Of a stretch of DNA of 8,245 nucleotides, positions 1-6,685 are shown piece after piece. The notes below the pieces were generated by a model that ran no database searches, was not told where the DNA came from, and saw nothing but the letters and a program-made list of their open reading frames with translations. Source of the DNA: DATGLE01 sp035294325 (GTDB lineage Bacteria; Chloroflexota; Ktedonobacteria; Ktedonobacterales; Ktedonobacteraceae); the NCBI GenBank assembly GCA_035294325.1, contig DATGLE010000127.1, positions 1-8,245 on the forward strand, given 5' to 3'. Within the stretch, counting starts at the first letter, position 1, and each line of letters starts with the position of its first letter. Position numbers and translations under genes: made by a program.

Positions 1-257
1 AGGGAAAGATCGCAGAGTTGTATCAAGCCTTACCTTTTACTGAAGAGCAAAAAGGTCTCCACCTTTTGAGCCGGTATCATATCATGATTGCCAGTATTTT
101 GCGCGACCAATGTCTGTTTCAAGAGGCCATCGATCATCTGAATCGAGCTATTCACCTCACCCGGCAGATCAGTGATAATGAGTTTCTGGCTGATGCGTTC
201 TACAGGCTGGGGTGGGTGTACCTGGAGAATGAATTGTATGAAGCAATCCAGGGATAG
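1..257 (+). CDS. TPR-repeat protein, C-terminal part only (5' end outside window)
   Basis: The reading frame is open from the window edge (first full codon at 3) to TAG at 255-257, so only the last ~84 residues are visible. They form helix-turn-helix pairs of tetratricopeptide type. One repeat is centred on 'LFQEAIDHLNRAIHLTRQ', and the next starts 'FLADAFYRLGWVYLENELY'. Such repeats are protein-interaction scaffolds, often the C-terminal part of XRE- or LuxR-type regulators in Chloroflexota and Actinobacteria. No DNA-binding part is visible here, so the regulator label is inference. The protein stops in the second half of a repeat ('YEAIQG' then stop), where the partner helix would normally continue, so the gene may be 3'-truncated. 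The aldo/keto reductase start follows 16 nt later. The TTG at 18 should not be read as a start, because the frame continues upstream. Confidence 0.6.
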   Translation, partial: GKIAELYQALPFTEEQKGLHLLSRYHIMIASILRDQCLFQEAIDHLNRAIHLTRQISDNEFLADAFYRLGWVYLENELYEAIQG

Positions 258-273
258 AAAGCGTAAAGAATGT

Positions 274-1314
274 ATGCTACTAGAGCATCCTCACGCTTAT
301 TCCTATCTAGGTTCGGCCAGGCTTCCGATTAGCCGCATCGGGATCGGGACCTGGGCTATTGGTGGGGGTTGGGGTCCACAGTCCGATGAAGATTCGCTCA
401 AAGCATTACATGCAGCCTTTGATTCAGGCTGCCAGCTTTTTGATACCGCTCCGCTTTATGGCAATGGGCATGCGGAGGAGCTTCTTGCACAGGTGATAAA
501 AGAACGAGGAAAACGTGCCACCATCGTCACAAAAGTTTATCCTCTGAAGTATCAGTGGGCGCCTGCTGCTGGAACATCAATCAATTCGATCTTTCCTATT
601 GAACATATTAGAGAGCAAGTAGAAGGCAGTCTTCACAGGTTAGGAATAGATTGCATTGACTGCTTGATGCTCCAAACCTGGTGTCCCACATGGGACCATG
701 AACGCGCATGGTATGAGACCATGTGCTCTCTGAGAGATCAGGGAAAGATACATACCTGGGGAATTGCGACAAGTGATCACCGGCATAACGAGGCCAATGG
801 TCTCATCGAAGCTGGCCTGATTGACATTATTGAAGTTCCTTACAATATTCTTGACCAACGAGCGAATGAACGTCTGCTGCCTCTTGCATTAAAGTACCAT
901 GCAACCGTTATCGCCCGTTCACCACTGGCTTCTGAAGCGCTCACCGGCTTATGGGATGAGCAGACAACCTTTCCGCGCGGCGATTGGCGAAGGCGTGTTT
1001 TTCGGGGCGAAGTTCTTGAACGGACGGTTCGCCGCGTCAATCGCATCAAGGCTCTTGTTGATTCTGATATACCTCTCGCACAGATTGCTCTCCGTTTTTG
1101 CTTGAGTCACCCGGCGATAACAGCCGCTATTCCAGGTGCGCGTAATGCGCACCAGGTAAGGTGTAATTTTGCTGCACTAGAGCAGGGTCCTTTACCTCAA
1201 GATCTGCTCGATCAGATTACCAGACTATGGCAAGAAGATTTCTGCCACGATGTCCGCATAAGCGTTGGCGAAGAGGGGGAGGGCGAACGTAGGAAGGCAA
1301 AACAATCATTATAG
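274..1314 (+). CDS. Aldo/keto reductase family oxidoreductase with substituted catalytic His
   Basis: A predicted 346-residue cytosolic NAD(P)H-dependent oxidoreductase of the aldo/keto reductase superfamily (TIM barrel, aryl-alcohol-dehydrogenase-like group). Visible family landmarks are the N-terminal 'RIGIGTWAIGGG' (21-32), 'FDTAPLYGNGHAEELL' with catalytic Asp57 and Tyr62, 'IVTKV' with Lys87, and the C-terminal nucleotide-binding 'IPGARNAHQVRCN' (286-298). Where the tetrad His usually lies (L-H-x-W), this protein reads 'LQTW', with Gln134 (CAA at 673-675). That may lower ordinary carbonyl reduction. The substrate is unknown. The start at 274 was chosen because it puts the first beta strand at the normal distance. 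An in-frame ATG at 238 has a better Shine-Dalgarno (GGAG at 224-227), but it overlaps the upstream TPR frame and adds a basic, non-family extension. The C-terminal ~20 residues are charged and probably disordered. G+C is lower than in the genes downstream. Confidence 0.88.
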   Translation: MLLEHPHAYSYLGSARLPISRIGIGTWAIGGGWGPQSDEDSLKALHAAFDSGCQLFDTAPLYGNGHAEELLAQVIKERGKRATIVTKVYPLKYQWAPAAGTSINSIFPIEHIREQVEGSLHRLGIDCIDCLMLQTWCPTWDHERAWYETMCSLRDQGKIHTWGIATSDHRHNEANGLIEAGLIDIIEVPYNILDQRANERLLPLALKYHATVIARSPLASEALTGLWDEQTTFPRGDWRRRVFRGEVLERTVRRVNRIKALVDSDIPLAQIALRFCLSHPAITAAIPGARNAHQVRCNFAALEQGPLPQDLLDQITRLWQEDFCHDVRISVGEEGEGERRKAKQSL

Positions 1315-1388
1315 CGAAGCTCCGCACAACAGAGGACTTTTAGATGATCCTGGCTGATATGTCCCCTCACTCTGTTTGCCCGGTTATG

Positions 1389-1397
1389 TGGTAAAAT
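1389..1397 (+). promoter_or_regulatory. Possible extended -10 promoter
   Basis: TGG followed by TAAAAT (1392-1397) matches an extended -10 element. No convincing -35 is seen at 17 nt; the TTGCCC at 1376 is only 10 nt away. A start near 1404 would place the palindromic element at 1413-1489 in the 5' leader of the large BNR-repeat gene. This is weak evidence from a short match. Confidence 0.3.
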
Positions 1398-1412
1398 GGC
1401 TGTATTCCGCGT

Positions 1413-1489
1413 TGTAGAGACGACCCTTGAGGTCGTCCTATCGCCTCCCTGGCGCGTGTCAGAAGATGGGGGCACGCCCCATCTCTACA
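1413..1489. repeat. MITE/REP-like palindromic element with three hairpins
   Basis: The ends are a perfect 8-bp inverted repeat, TGTAGAGA (1413-1420) and TCTCTACA (1482-1489). Inside lie three consecutive hairpins. The first is GACGACC-CTTGA-GGTCGTC (1419-1437). The second is CGCC-TCCCT-GGCG (1442-1454). The third is AGATGGGG-GCACG-CCCCATCT (1464-1484). All arms are perfect and all loops are 5 nt. There is no coding capacity and no obvious target-site duplication in the flanks. This looks like a short interspersed palindromic repeat (REP/MITE class) rather than a terminator, because no T-run follows. It sits in the gap before the large gene, about where the base composition changes from AT-richer to GC-rich. 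Confidence 0.6.
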
Positions 1490-1517
1490 TATTAGCTAGA
1501 AAAGAGAACGAGACTTC

Positions 1518-4500
1518 ATGGCAAATCAAGGCTTACCTCCTCAATCACAGCCCGATCAGACCGAGAATCCCCGGACGAATCAGCCGGCATCTGGCATCGA
1601 TGCCACTCTGCTGAATGCGCTGGAATGGCGTCTGGTTGGCCCTCATCGCGGAGGCCGTGTTGTGGCGGTGGCAGGTGATCCAACGGATGCCCAGGTCTTT
1701 TATTTTGGTGCGACGGGCGGCGGTGTCTGGAAGACGAGCGATGGCGGCCTGAGCTGGGAAAACATCTCCGATGGCTTCTTTAAGCGCGCCTCTGTCGGCG
1801 CAATTGCCGTTGCCGAGTCCGATCCGAATGTGATCTACGTGGGCATGGGGGAGGCGACGATCCGTGGTAACGTCTCGCATGGCGATGGCGTCTACAAATC
1901 AACCGACAGGGGCCGGACCTGGATGCACATGGGCCTGGCGGAGACGCGTCATATCGCGAAGGTCCGCGTCCATCCGCAAGATCCCGATCTTGTCTATGTC
2001 GCGGCGCCGGGGCACGCGCACGGCCCCAACCGTGAGCGCGGGGTATATCGTTCGCGCGATGGCGGCAAGAACTGGGAGCAGGTGCTATTTCGCAGCGAGG
2101 ACGCGGGCGCGATTGACCTTAGCATTGATCCGCACAACCCGCGCATTCTCTATGCGGCGTTCTGGGAGGCGCGGCGTTTGCCGCATACGTTTATCAGCGG
2201 CGGCGAGGGCAGCGGGATCTTCAAATCAACCGATGGCGGCGACACCTGGAGCGAGATTTCGCGCAACCCCGGCCTGCCCACCGGGCTGCTCGGCAAGATC
2301 GGCATCGTTGCCTCGCCAGCCCGGGCTGGCCGCGTCTGGGCGATTGTCGAGGCCGAGGATGGCGCCCTCTTCCGCTCCGACGACGGCGGGGAGCACTGGC
2401 AGCGGCTGAGCGAGGAACGCGGCCTGCGCTATCGTGCGTGGTACTACCAGCATATCTACGCTCACCCGCAGGACGCTGATACACTCTGGGTGCTGAACGT
2501 GCAGGCATGGCAATCGATAGATGGCGGGCGCACCTTCTTTACCATACCGACGCCGCATGCCGACAATCACGACCTCTGGATCGATCCGCGCAATCCGCAG
2601 CGCATGATCGAGGGGAACGACGGAGGCGCCTGCGTCACCTTCACTGGCGGCCAGATGTGGTCCACGCAGTATAACCAGCCCACGGCGGAATTTTACCATG
2701 TCACGACAGATACCCAGGTCCCCTATCGCATCTACGGCTCGCAGCAGGATAACACCTCGATCTGCATATCCAGCCGTTCGCACCTGGCCGGCATCACGCA
2801 GGTAGATTATAACGCCGTTGGCGGTGGCGAGAGCGGCTATATTGCGGTGCGGCCCGACGATCCCAATATCGTCTTCGCCGGCAATTATCAGGGCTATCTG
2901 ACGCGCTACGATCACCGCACGCACCAGGCGCGCAATATTAACCCCTGGCCCGAACTCGCCTCCGGCTGGGGCGCGAAGGACCAGAAATACCGCTTCCAGT
3001 GGACCTACCCGATCATGCTCTCGCCCCATGATCCCAACGTGCTCTATATTACCGGCAACTACGTCCTCCGCTCAACCGACGAGGGGAATAGCTGGCAGGT
3101 CATCAGTCCCGACCTCACGCGCAATGACGTGAGCAAGATGGAGCCGTCCGGCGGGCCAATCACGAAGGATAACACCGGAGCCGAGTATTACGGAACCATC
3201 TTCGCCTTCGCCGAGTCGCCAGTTACAAAAGGACTGTTCTGGGCCGGATCGGATGATGGTCTGATCCACATCTCGCGCGATAACGGCGAGACCTGGCAGG
3301 ATGTGACGCCAGAAGACCTGCCCCAATGGGCGCTCATCAGTATCATCGAGCCGTCTCCGCACGACGCGGCCACGGCCTATGTAGCCGCCACATGCTATAA
3401 GCTCGACGATTTCCAGCCCTATCTCTTCAAGACGAACGACTACGGCGCGACCTGGACAAAGATTACCGACGGGATTAGAGCGGACGATTTCACGCGCGTG
3501 ATCCGTGAAGATCCAGGACGGCGCGGCCTGCTCTTCGCGGGCACGGAGACGGGCCTTTGCGTCTCGTTCGACGACGGCACGCACTGGCAGGATCTACGCT
3601 TGAATTTGCCGGTAGTGCCGATCCATGACCTGTGCATCAAAGATAGCGACCTCATCGCGGCCACGCATGGGCGCTCGTTCTGGGTGCTGGATGATATCAC
3701 GCCGCTGCGGCAGATGAGCGAGGAGGTGCAGAACAGCCCGGTGCATCTGTTCGAGCCGCGCCCGGTCATTCGCTTCATGACCGTGGGCGGCTTCTCGCAG
3801 GCGCCGGCCTCCGGCCTGTACTATCGCAAGACCGACGCGTTCACCATCACTACAATTCGCAAACAGAAGCCGAATGGTGAAACCGTTGACTGGAACCTGG
3901 ATGCCGGCCAGAACCCGCCCGACGGCGTGATCGTTGTCTATTACTTGCGCGAGAAGCCGGAGCAGGAGGTGAAGCTGAGCTTTTTCGATGCGCAGGGCAA
4001 CGAGATCAGGTCTTTTTCGAGCGAGGAGAAGCAGGACGAGCAGAAGGTGCCGGGGGCTAACGATAAGGAGAAGAAGGAGAAGCGCGTCCCCGGGGAGGCG
4101 GGGACGAATCGCTTTGTCTGGGATTTGCGCTACCCCGGTGCGAAGAAGGTAGACGGCTTCGCGGGAGGCGATAATGTCTATCTGGGGCCGGTAGTTGCCC
4201 CCGGCAGGTACCAGGTGCGGCTGAGTGTTGGCGACGAGGTGCGGAGCGCGTTCTTCGAGGTACGCAAGGATCCGCGCGTGGTGGCGAGCCAGGAGGACCT
4301 GGAAGCGCAATGTGCGCTCCTGCTGCGGGTGCGTGATAAGCTCTCGGAGACGCACGACGCCATCTCTATGCTCAGGGACGCCAGGCAGCAGGTGGAGGAT
4401 TGGGTGCGGCGCACGCACGGGCAGAACAACCACGAAGCCATCGAAGAGGCCGGCACATCCCTCAAGGAGAAGCTGACCGCTATCGAAGAGGAACTTATCC

Positions 4501-4760
4501 AGGTCAAGGCCGCGGCGAGGCAGGATACGCTGAACTATCCGGCCAGACTTAATGCCAAGCTGGGTGGCCTGATCGGTGTGATTTCCAGTGCCGATGCCGC
4601 GCCAACGCAGCAGGCGTATGCGGTTTTTGATGACCTTTCGGCCCGCGTGAACGAGCAGTTGCAGCGTTTACAGAATCTCATCGAGACGGATCTGCAAGCC
4701 TTCAATAACCTGCTCCGCGAGTCGGGCGCCCCGGCTGTCATTCCGCGGCGGCCCGATTGA
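1518..4760 (+). CDS. Large BNR/Asp-box (sortilin/VPS10-like) beta-propeller protein
   Basis: A 1080-residue protein of the 'glycosyl hydrolase, BNR repeat' / VPS10-sortilin-like family common in Acidobacteria, Gemmatimonadetes and Chloroflexota. Its biochemical role is not established, and the hydrolase name is historical. The family N-terminus 'WRLVGPHRGGRVVAVAGDP' (37-55) is followed by ten Asp-boxes (S/T-x-D-x-G-x-x-W/F) at about 72-80, 127-135, 178-186, 236-244, 286-294, 332-340, 518-526, 585-593, 638-646 and 682-690. This suggests one or two beta-propellers over ~40-725. Next come a linker, a beta-rich domain (~803-915) interrupted by a Lys/Glu-rich loop (834-860), and a helical tail (~922-1070) with the family motif 'LNYPARLNAKLGGLIGVISSADAAPTQQ' split at its loop. 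The start is ATG 1518; an in-frame TAG at 1497 rules out a longer N-terminus from any upstream ATG. The N-terminus is polar, with no signal peptide, which is unusual for this family. The gene stands alone between a palindromic repeat and a terminator. Confidence 0.88.
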   Translation: MANQGLPPQSQPDQTENPRTNQPASGIDATLLNALEWRLVGPHRGGRVVAVAGDPTDAQVFYFGATGGGVWKTSDGGLSWENISDGFFKRASVGAIAVAESDPNVIYVGMGEATIRGNVSHGDGVYKSTDRGRTWMHMGLAETRHIAKVRVHPQDPDLVYVAAPGHAHGPNRERGVYRSRDGGKNWEQVLFRSEDAGAIDLSIDPHNPRILYAAFWEARRLPHTFISGGEGSGIFKSTDGGDTWSEISRNPGLPTGLLGKIGIVASPARAGRVWAIVEAEDGALFRSDDGGEHWQRLSEERGLRYRAWYYQHIYAHPQDADTLWVLNVQAWQSIDGGRTFFTIPTPHADNHDLWIDPRNPQRMIEGNDGGACVTFTGGQMWSTQYNQPTAEFYHVTTDTQVPYRIYGSQQDNTSICISSRSHLAGITQVDYNAVGGGESGYIAVRPDDPNIVFAGNYQGYLTRYDHRTHQARNINPWPELASGWGAKDQKYRFQWTYPIMLSPHDPNVLYITGNYVLRSTDEGNSWQVISPDLTRNDVSKMEPSGGPITKDNTGAEYYGTIFAFAESPVTKGLFWAGSDDGLIHISRDNGETWQDVTPEDLPQWALISIIEPSPHDAATAYVAATCYKLDDFQPYLFKTNDYGATWTKITDGIRADDFTRVIREDPGRRGLLFAGTETGLCVSFDDGTHWQDLRLNLPVVPIHDLCIKDSDLIAATHGRSFWVLDDITPLRQMSEEVQNSPVHLFEPRPVIRFMTVGGFSQAPASGLYYRKTDAFTITTIRKQKPNGETVDWNLDAGQNPPDGVIVVYYLREKPEQEVKLSFFDAQGNEIRSFSSEEKQDEQKVPGANDKEKKEKRVPGEAGTNRFVWDLRYPGAKKVDGFAGGDNVYLGPVVAPGRYQVRLSVGDEVRSAFFEVRKDPRVVASQEDLEAQCALLLRVRDKLSETHDAISMLRDARQQVEDWVRRTHGQNNHEAIEEAGTSLKEKLTAIEEELIQVKAAARQDTLNYPARLNAKLGGLIGVISSADAAPTQQAYAVFDDLSARVNEQLQRLQNLIETDLQAFNNLLRESGAPAVIPRRPD

Positions 4761-4767
4761 GAAAGGA

Positions 4768-4830
4768 GACGAGAAGAGACCTGGGACCGGCCCGTGAGCC
4801 GGTCCCAGGTCTCTTCTCGTCTGTATTTCT
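4768..4830 (+). terminator. Rho-independent terminator with perfect 24-bp stem
   Basis: The left arm (4768-4791) begins GACGAGAAGAGACC and ends GACCGGC. It is the exact reverse complement of the right arm (4798-4821), with a 6-nt loop CCGTGA (4792-4797). A T-rich run, TGTATTTCTTTT, follows from 4822. The stem starts 8 nt after the stop of the BNR-repeat gene and separates it from the lipoprotein-transporter operon. The stem is far longer than the usual 7-12 bp. Confidence 0.92.
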
Positions 4831-5036
4831 TTTATGGTCGCGGTACGTTATAAAGTTGAAGGATGTGGCTACGGGGAGAGGAAATGGAATCACTCCTCAA
4901 ATTTTCGTAACGGTATTATCGACCTTAACGATCAAGATAGGCAATCCTTCTCGCGCGGCTACGCACAGAGGAACAAACCCGTTTTCTGGTTGTTAGCACT
5001 CATAATACCGCGAGAGGAAAGAAAAGGGATGAGGCG
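4831..5036 (+). other. Leader region of the lipoprotein-transporter operon
   Basis: About 200 nt without a convincing gene. It must contain the operon's promoter, because a strong terminator lies just upstream. TATAAA at 4849-4854 and CATAAT at 5001-5006 are -10-like, but neither has a good -35. An inverted repeat, CCT-T-CTCGCG (4946-4955, one bulged T) with CGCGAGAGG (5009-5017), would place the right arm next to the purine-rich ribosome-binding region (5013-5027). I checked for the conserved core of the M-box and yybP-ykoY riboswitches and did not recognise either. A 68-codon open frame (4834-5040) overlaps the lipoprotein start but shows no family features. Confidence 0.4.
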
Positions 5037-5459
5037 ATGAGAGCGAGATCAACCCCCGGAGTTGTAGCTGGACTGGCCCTGCTATTGTTGCTCATATGGC
5101 CGGCGCTGAGCGGCTGCCAGTTCGCGCAGTCATCATTTGCCAGTACAGCCAGTAGCGCCGGATCTGCGTTTTCCGCCGCTGCTACGACACTCACCTTTTT
5201 GCACCAGGGCAGGCTGAGCAGGCGCTACGCGGCCTCCAGTTTCGTCAACTTCCAGGCGGAACTGGCGGGCCTGGACCGGCAATTACCCACGCTCAATGGA
5301 GCGCCCGGCAAGGCCACACTTCGTCATCTTCTCGTCCTTTACCGGCCCGCGATGCAGGCCGTTAATGCACCCTGTCTGGATATGGCGTGCGACTGGCAGG
5401 CCCAGATCGACGCGCTCAACCGCGCCAGTAAAGCCTTTCTGGGGGCGGGTGGATCATGA
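5037..5459 (+). CDS. Small lipoprotein, first gene of transporter operon
   Basis: A 140-residue protein that I do not recognise as a named family. The N-terminus is a clear lipoprotein signal: a basic start (MRAR), a hydrophobic stretch 'LALLLLLIWPALSGC', and the lipobox LSGC at 24-27. Cys27 is the expected lipidated residue, so the mature protein should be anchored on the outer face of the cytoplasmic membrane. Residues 28-50 are Ser/Ala-rich and probably a flexible tether. The rest (~51-137) looks mostly helical. It contains two further cysteines, C113 and C118 ('CLDMACDW'), which could form a disulfide. ATG 5037 is preceded by a purine-rich stretch (GAGGAAAGAAAAGGG, 5013-5027). Its stop overlaps the transporter start (ATGA, 5456-5459), so the two are likely translationally coupled. 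A role as an extracellular accessory or substrate-capturing partner of the transporter is inference from position only. Confidence 0.75.
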   Translation: MRARSTPGVVAGLALLLLLIWPALSGCQFAQSSFASTASSAGSAFSAAATTLTFLHQGRLSRRYAASSFVNFQAELAGLDRQLPTLNGAPGKATLRHLLVLYRPAMQAVNAPCLDMACDWQAQIDALNRASKAFLGAGGS

Positions 5460-6679
5460 AAAAATGGTTCTCCATCGCGCTTGGCATTGTGACGGCCACC
5501 GGCGGCTTCCTCGACGCGGGCACCATCGCGACGGCGGGCGAGTCCGGGGCGAAGTTCGGCCTGGGGCTGATCTGGGCCGTCATCATTGCGACAGCAGCGA
5601 TCATCCTGCTGGTTGAGATGGTCGGGCGCTTCACCGCCGTATCAAAGAAGCCCTACGCAGCGGCTATTCGCGAGAACTTCGGGTTCAGATTCTTCCTGGC
5701 TCCGCTGACCTGCGAGATCATCGCCGAAAGTTTGATGCTGGCGGCGGAACTGGGTGGTGTTGCTATTGCGCTCTCTTTGCTGACCGGCATCTCCTGGCAT
5801 TACCTCTTTCCGGTAGCGGCCCTGCTCGTCTTTGCTATGGCCTGGCGCGCGCCCTTTGACTGGATTGAGAATGGGCCTGCGATCCTGGGCCTTGTCACGC
5901 TCTCCTTTATTGCGGGCATCATCGCGCTGGGCGGTCTGCCGCATGATACGCTGCCGACGCTGTGGCGACCCCCGGTCAAAAGCGGCGACCTTGCTGATTA
6001 CCTCTATCTGGTCGCGGCCACGCTGGGTTCGACAATCAGCCCCTACCTGCTGTACTTTTATTCCTCTGGAGCGCACGAGGAAGGCTGGTCGGGCAGTTCT
6101 CTGCTGCTCAACAGAGTCACGGCCTTCCTGGGTATGGGCTTCGGCAGTATGGGTTCGATTGCCATTATCGTGCTTGGAGCTATCGTCCTGCGTCCCCTGA
6201 ATATAAGCGGCAGCACGCTCGGCGAGGTTGGCCTGCCGATGGCAAAGGCGTTTGGCGTCATCGGGACGACGCTCTTTGCCGTTGCGCTCTTTGCTACCTG
6301 CTTCGGAGCCGCTCTGGAGGTCGTGCTTGGCGTCTCCTATCTCATTGCTCAGGGGTTCGGCTGGGAATGGAGCGAGAACAAAAAGCCGGTCGAGGCGGCG
6401 CGCTTTAACCTGACGCTGATCCTCTTTCTGCTGGTCGCTGTACTCATCGGGCTGCGCGGCACCGATCCGTTGCAGCTTGCGCTCCTCGCCTCAACCGTCA
6501 TCGCCCTGGAGCTGCCCGTCGCGCTCTTTCCATTCCTGGTCCTGATGAACGATCCGCAGTATCTCGGAGATAAGATCAACGGGCGCTGGACGAATATTGC
6601 CATCATTGTTATTTTATTGCTGGCCTGTATTGTGGCATTGATCTCGCTCCCACTGGAAATTCTGAGCGGGGGAGGCTAA
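5456..6679 (+). CDS. Divergent NRAMP-superfamily divalent cation transporter (NRMT-like)
   Basis: A 407-residue integral membrane protein with about 11 hydrophobic helices and the overall NRAMP (Mn2+/Fe2+ transporter) sequence plan. TM1 reads 'GGFLDAGTIATAGESGAKFG', aligning with the canonical DPGN helix break but as D20-A-G-T23. TM6 reads 'TLGSTISPYLLYFYSSG', where the canonical MPH is S195-P-Y197. Near TM10, 'LVLMNDPQYLGDKINGRWTN' (361-380) matches the usual NRAMP pattern L-x-N-D-x-x-x-x-G. In canonical NRAMPs the Asp and Asn of DPGN and the Met of MPH bind the metal. Here only the Asp remains, as in NRAMP-related proteins with other substrates, including the Mg2+ transporters called NRMTs. 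Mg2+ uptake is therefore plausible but unproven. The start overlaps the lipoprotein stop by 4 nt. A PRC-barrel gene follows after 6 nt. A G-rich stretch (GGGGGCGGGTGG) just before ATG 5456 may serve as ribosome-binding site. Confidence 0.85.
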   Translation: MKKWFSIALGIVTATGGFLDAGTIATAGESGAKFGLGLIWAVIIATAAIILLVEMVGRFTAVSKKPYAAAIRENFGFRFFLAPLTCEIIAESLMLAAELGGVAIALSLLTGISWHYLFPVAALLVFAMAWRAPFDWIENGPAILGLVTLSFIAGIIALGGLPHDTLPTLWRPPVKSGDLADYLYLVAATLGSTISPYLLYFYSSGAHEEGWSGSSLLLNRVTAFLGMGFGSMGSIAIIVLGAIVLRPLNISGSTLGEVGLPMAKAFGVIGTTLFAVALFATCFGAALEVVLGVSYLIAQGFGWEWSENKKPVEAARFNLTLILFLLVAVLIGLRGTDPLQLALLASTVIALELPVALFPFLVLMNDPQYLGDKINGRWTNIAIIVILLLACIVALISLPLEILSGGG

Positions 6680-6685
6680 GTTATT

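Noticed and set aside
1413..1489. Terminator for the aldo/keto reductase gene
   Set aside because: The hairpins are strong, but no T-run follows any of them in either direction, and the three-hairpin design with inverted ends fits a repeat element better.
2226..3029. Long open frame on the reverse strand inside the BNR gene
   Set aside because: It is antisense to a well-supported coding region of high G+C. Its translation is Arg/Ala/Val-rich with no domain pattern, as expected from a shadow frame.
3594..4433. Second long reverse-strand open frame inside the BNR gene
   Set aside because: It has the same shadow-frame character (Leu/Arg/His-rich), no ribosome site and no recognisable motif, while the + strand matches a known family throughout.
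1518..4760. Sialidase activity for the Asp-box protein
   Set aside because: Asp-boxes alone are structural. I see no FRIP/RIP motif or arginine triad in the expected layout, and the overall pattern fits the VPS10/sortilin-like BNR family.
4831..5036. Metal riboswitch (M-box or yybP-ykoY type) ahead of the transporter operon
   Set aside because: The leader is long enough and the context fits, but I could not recognise the conserved core of either class by eye. A covariance-model search would settle it.
4834..5040. Small 68-codon open frame in the operon leader
   Set aside because: It has no recognisable features or good ribosome site. It overlaps the lipoprotein start, where the purine-rich site and signal peptide give much stronger support.
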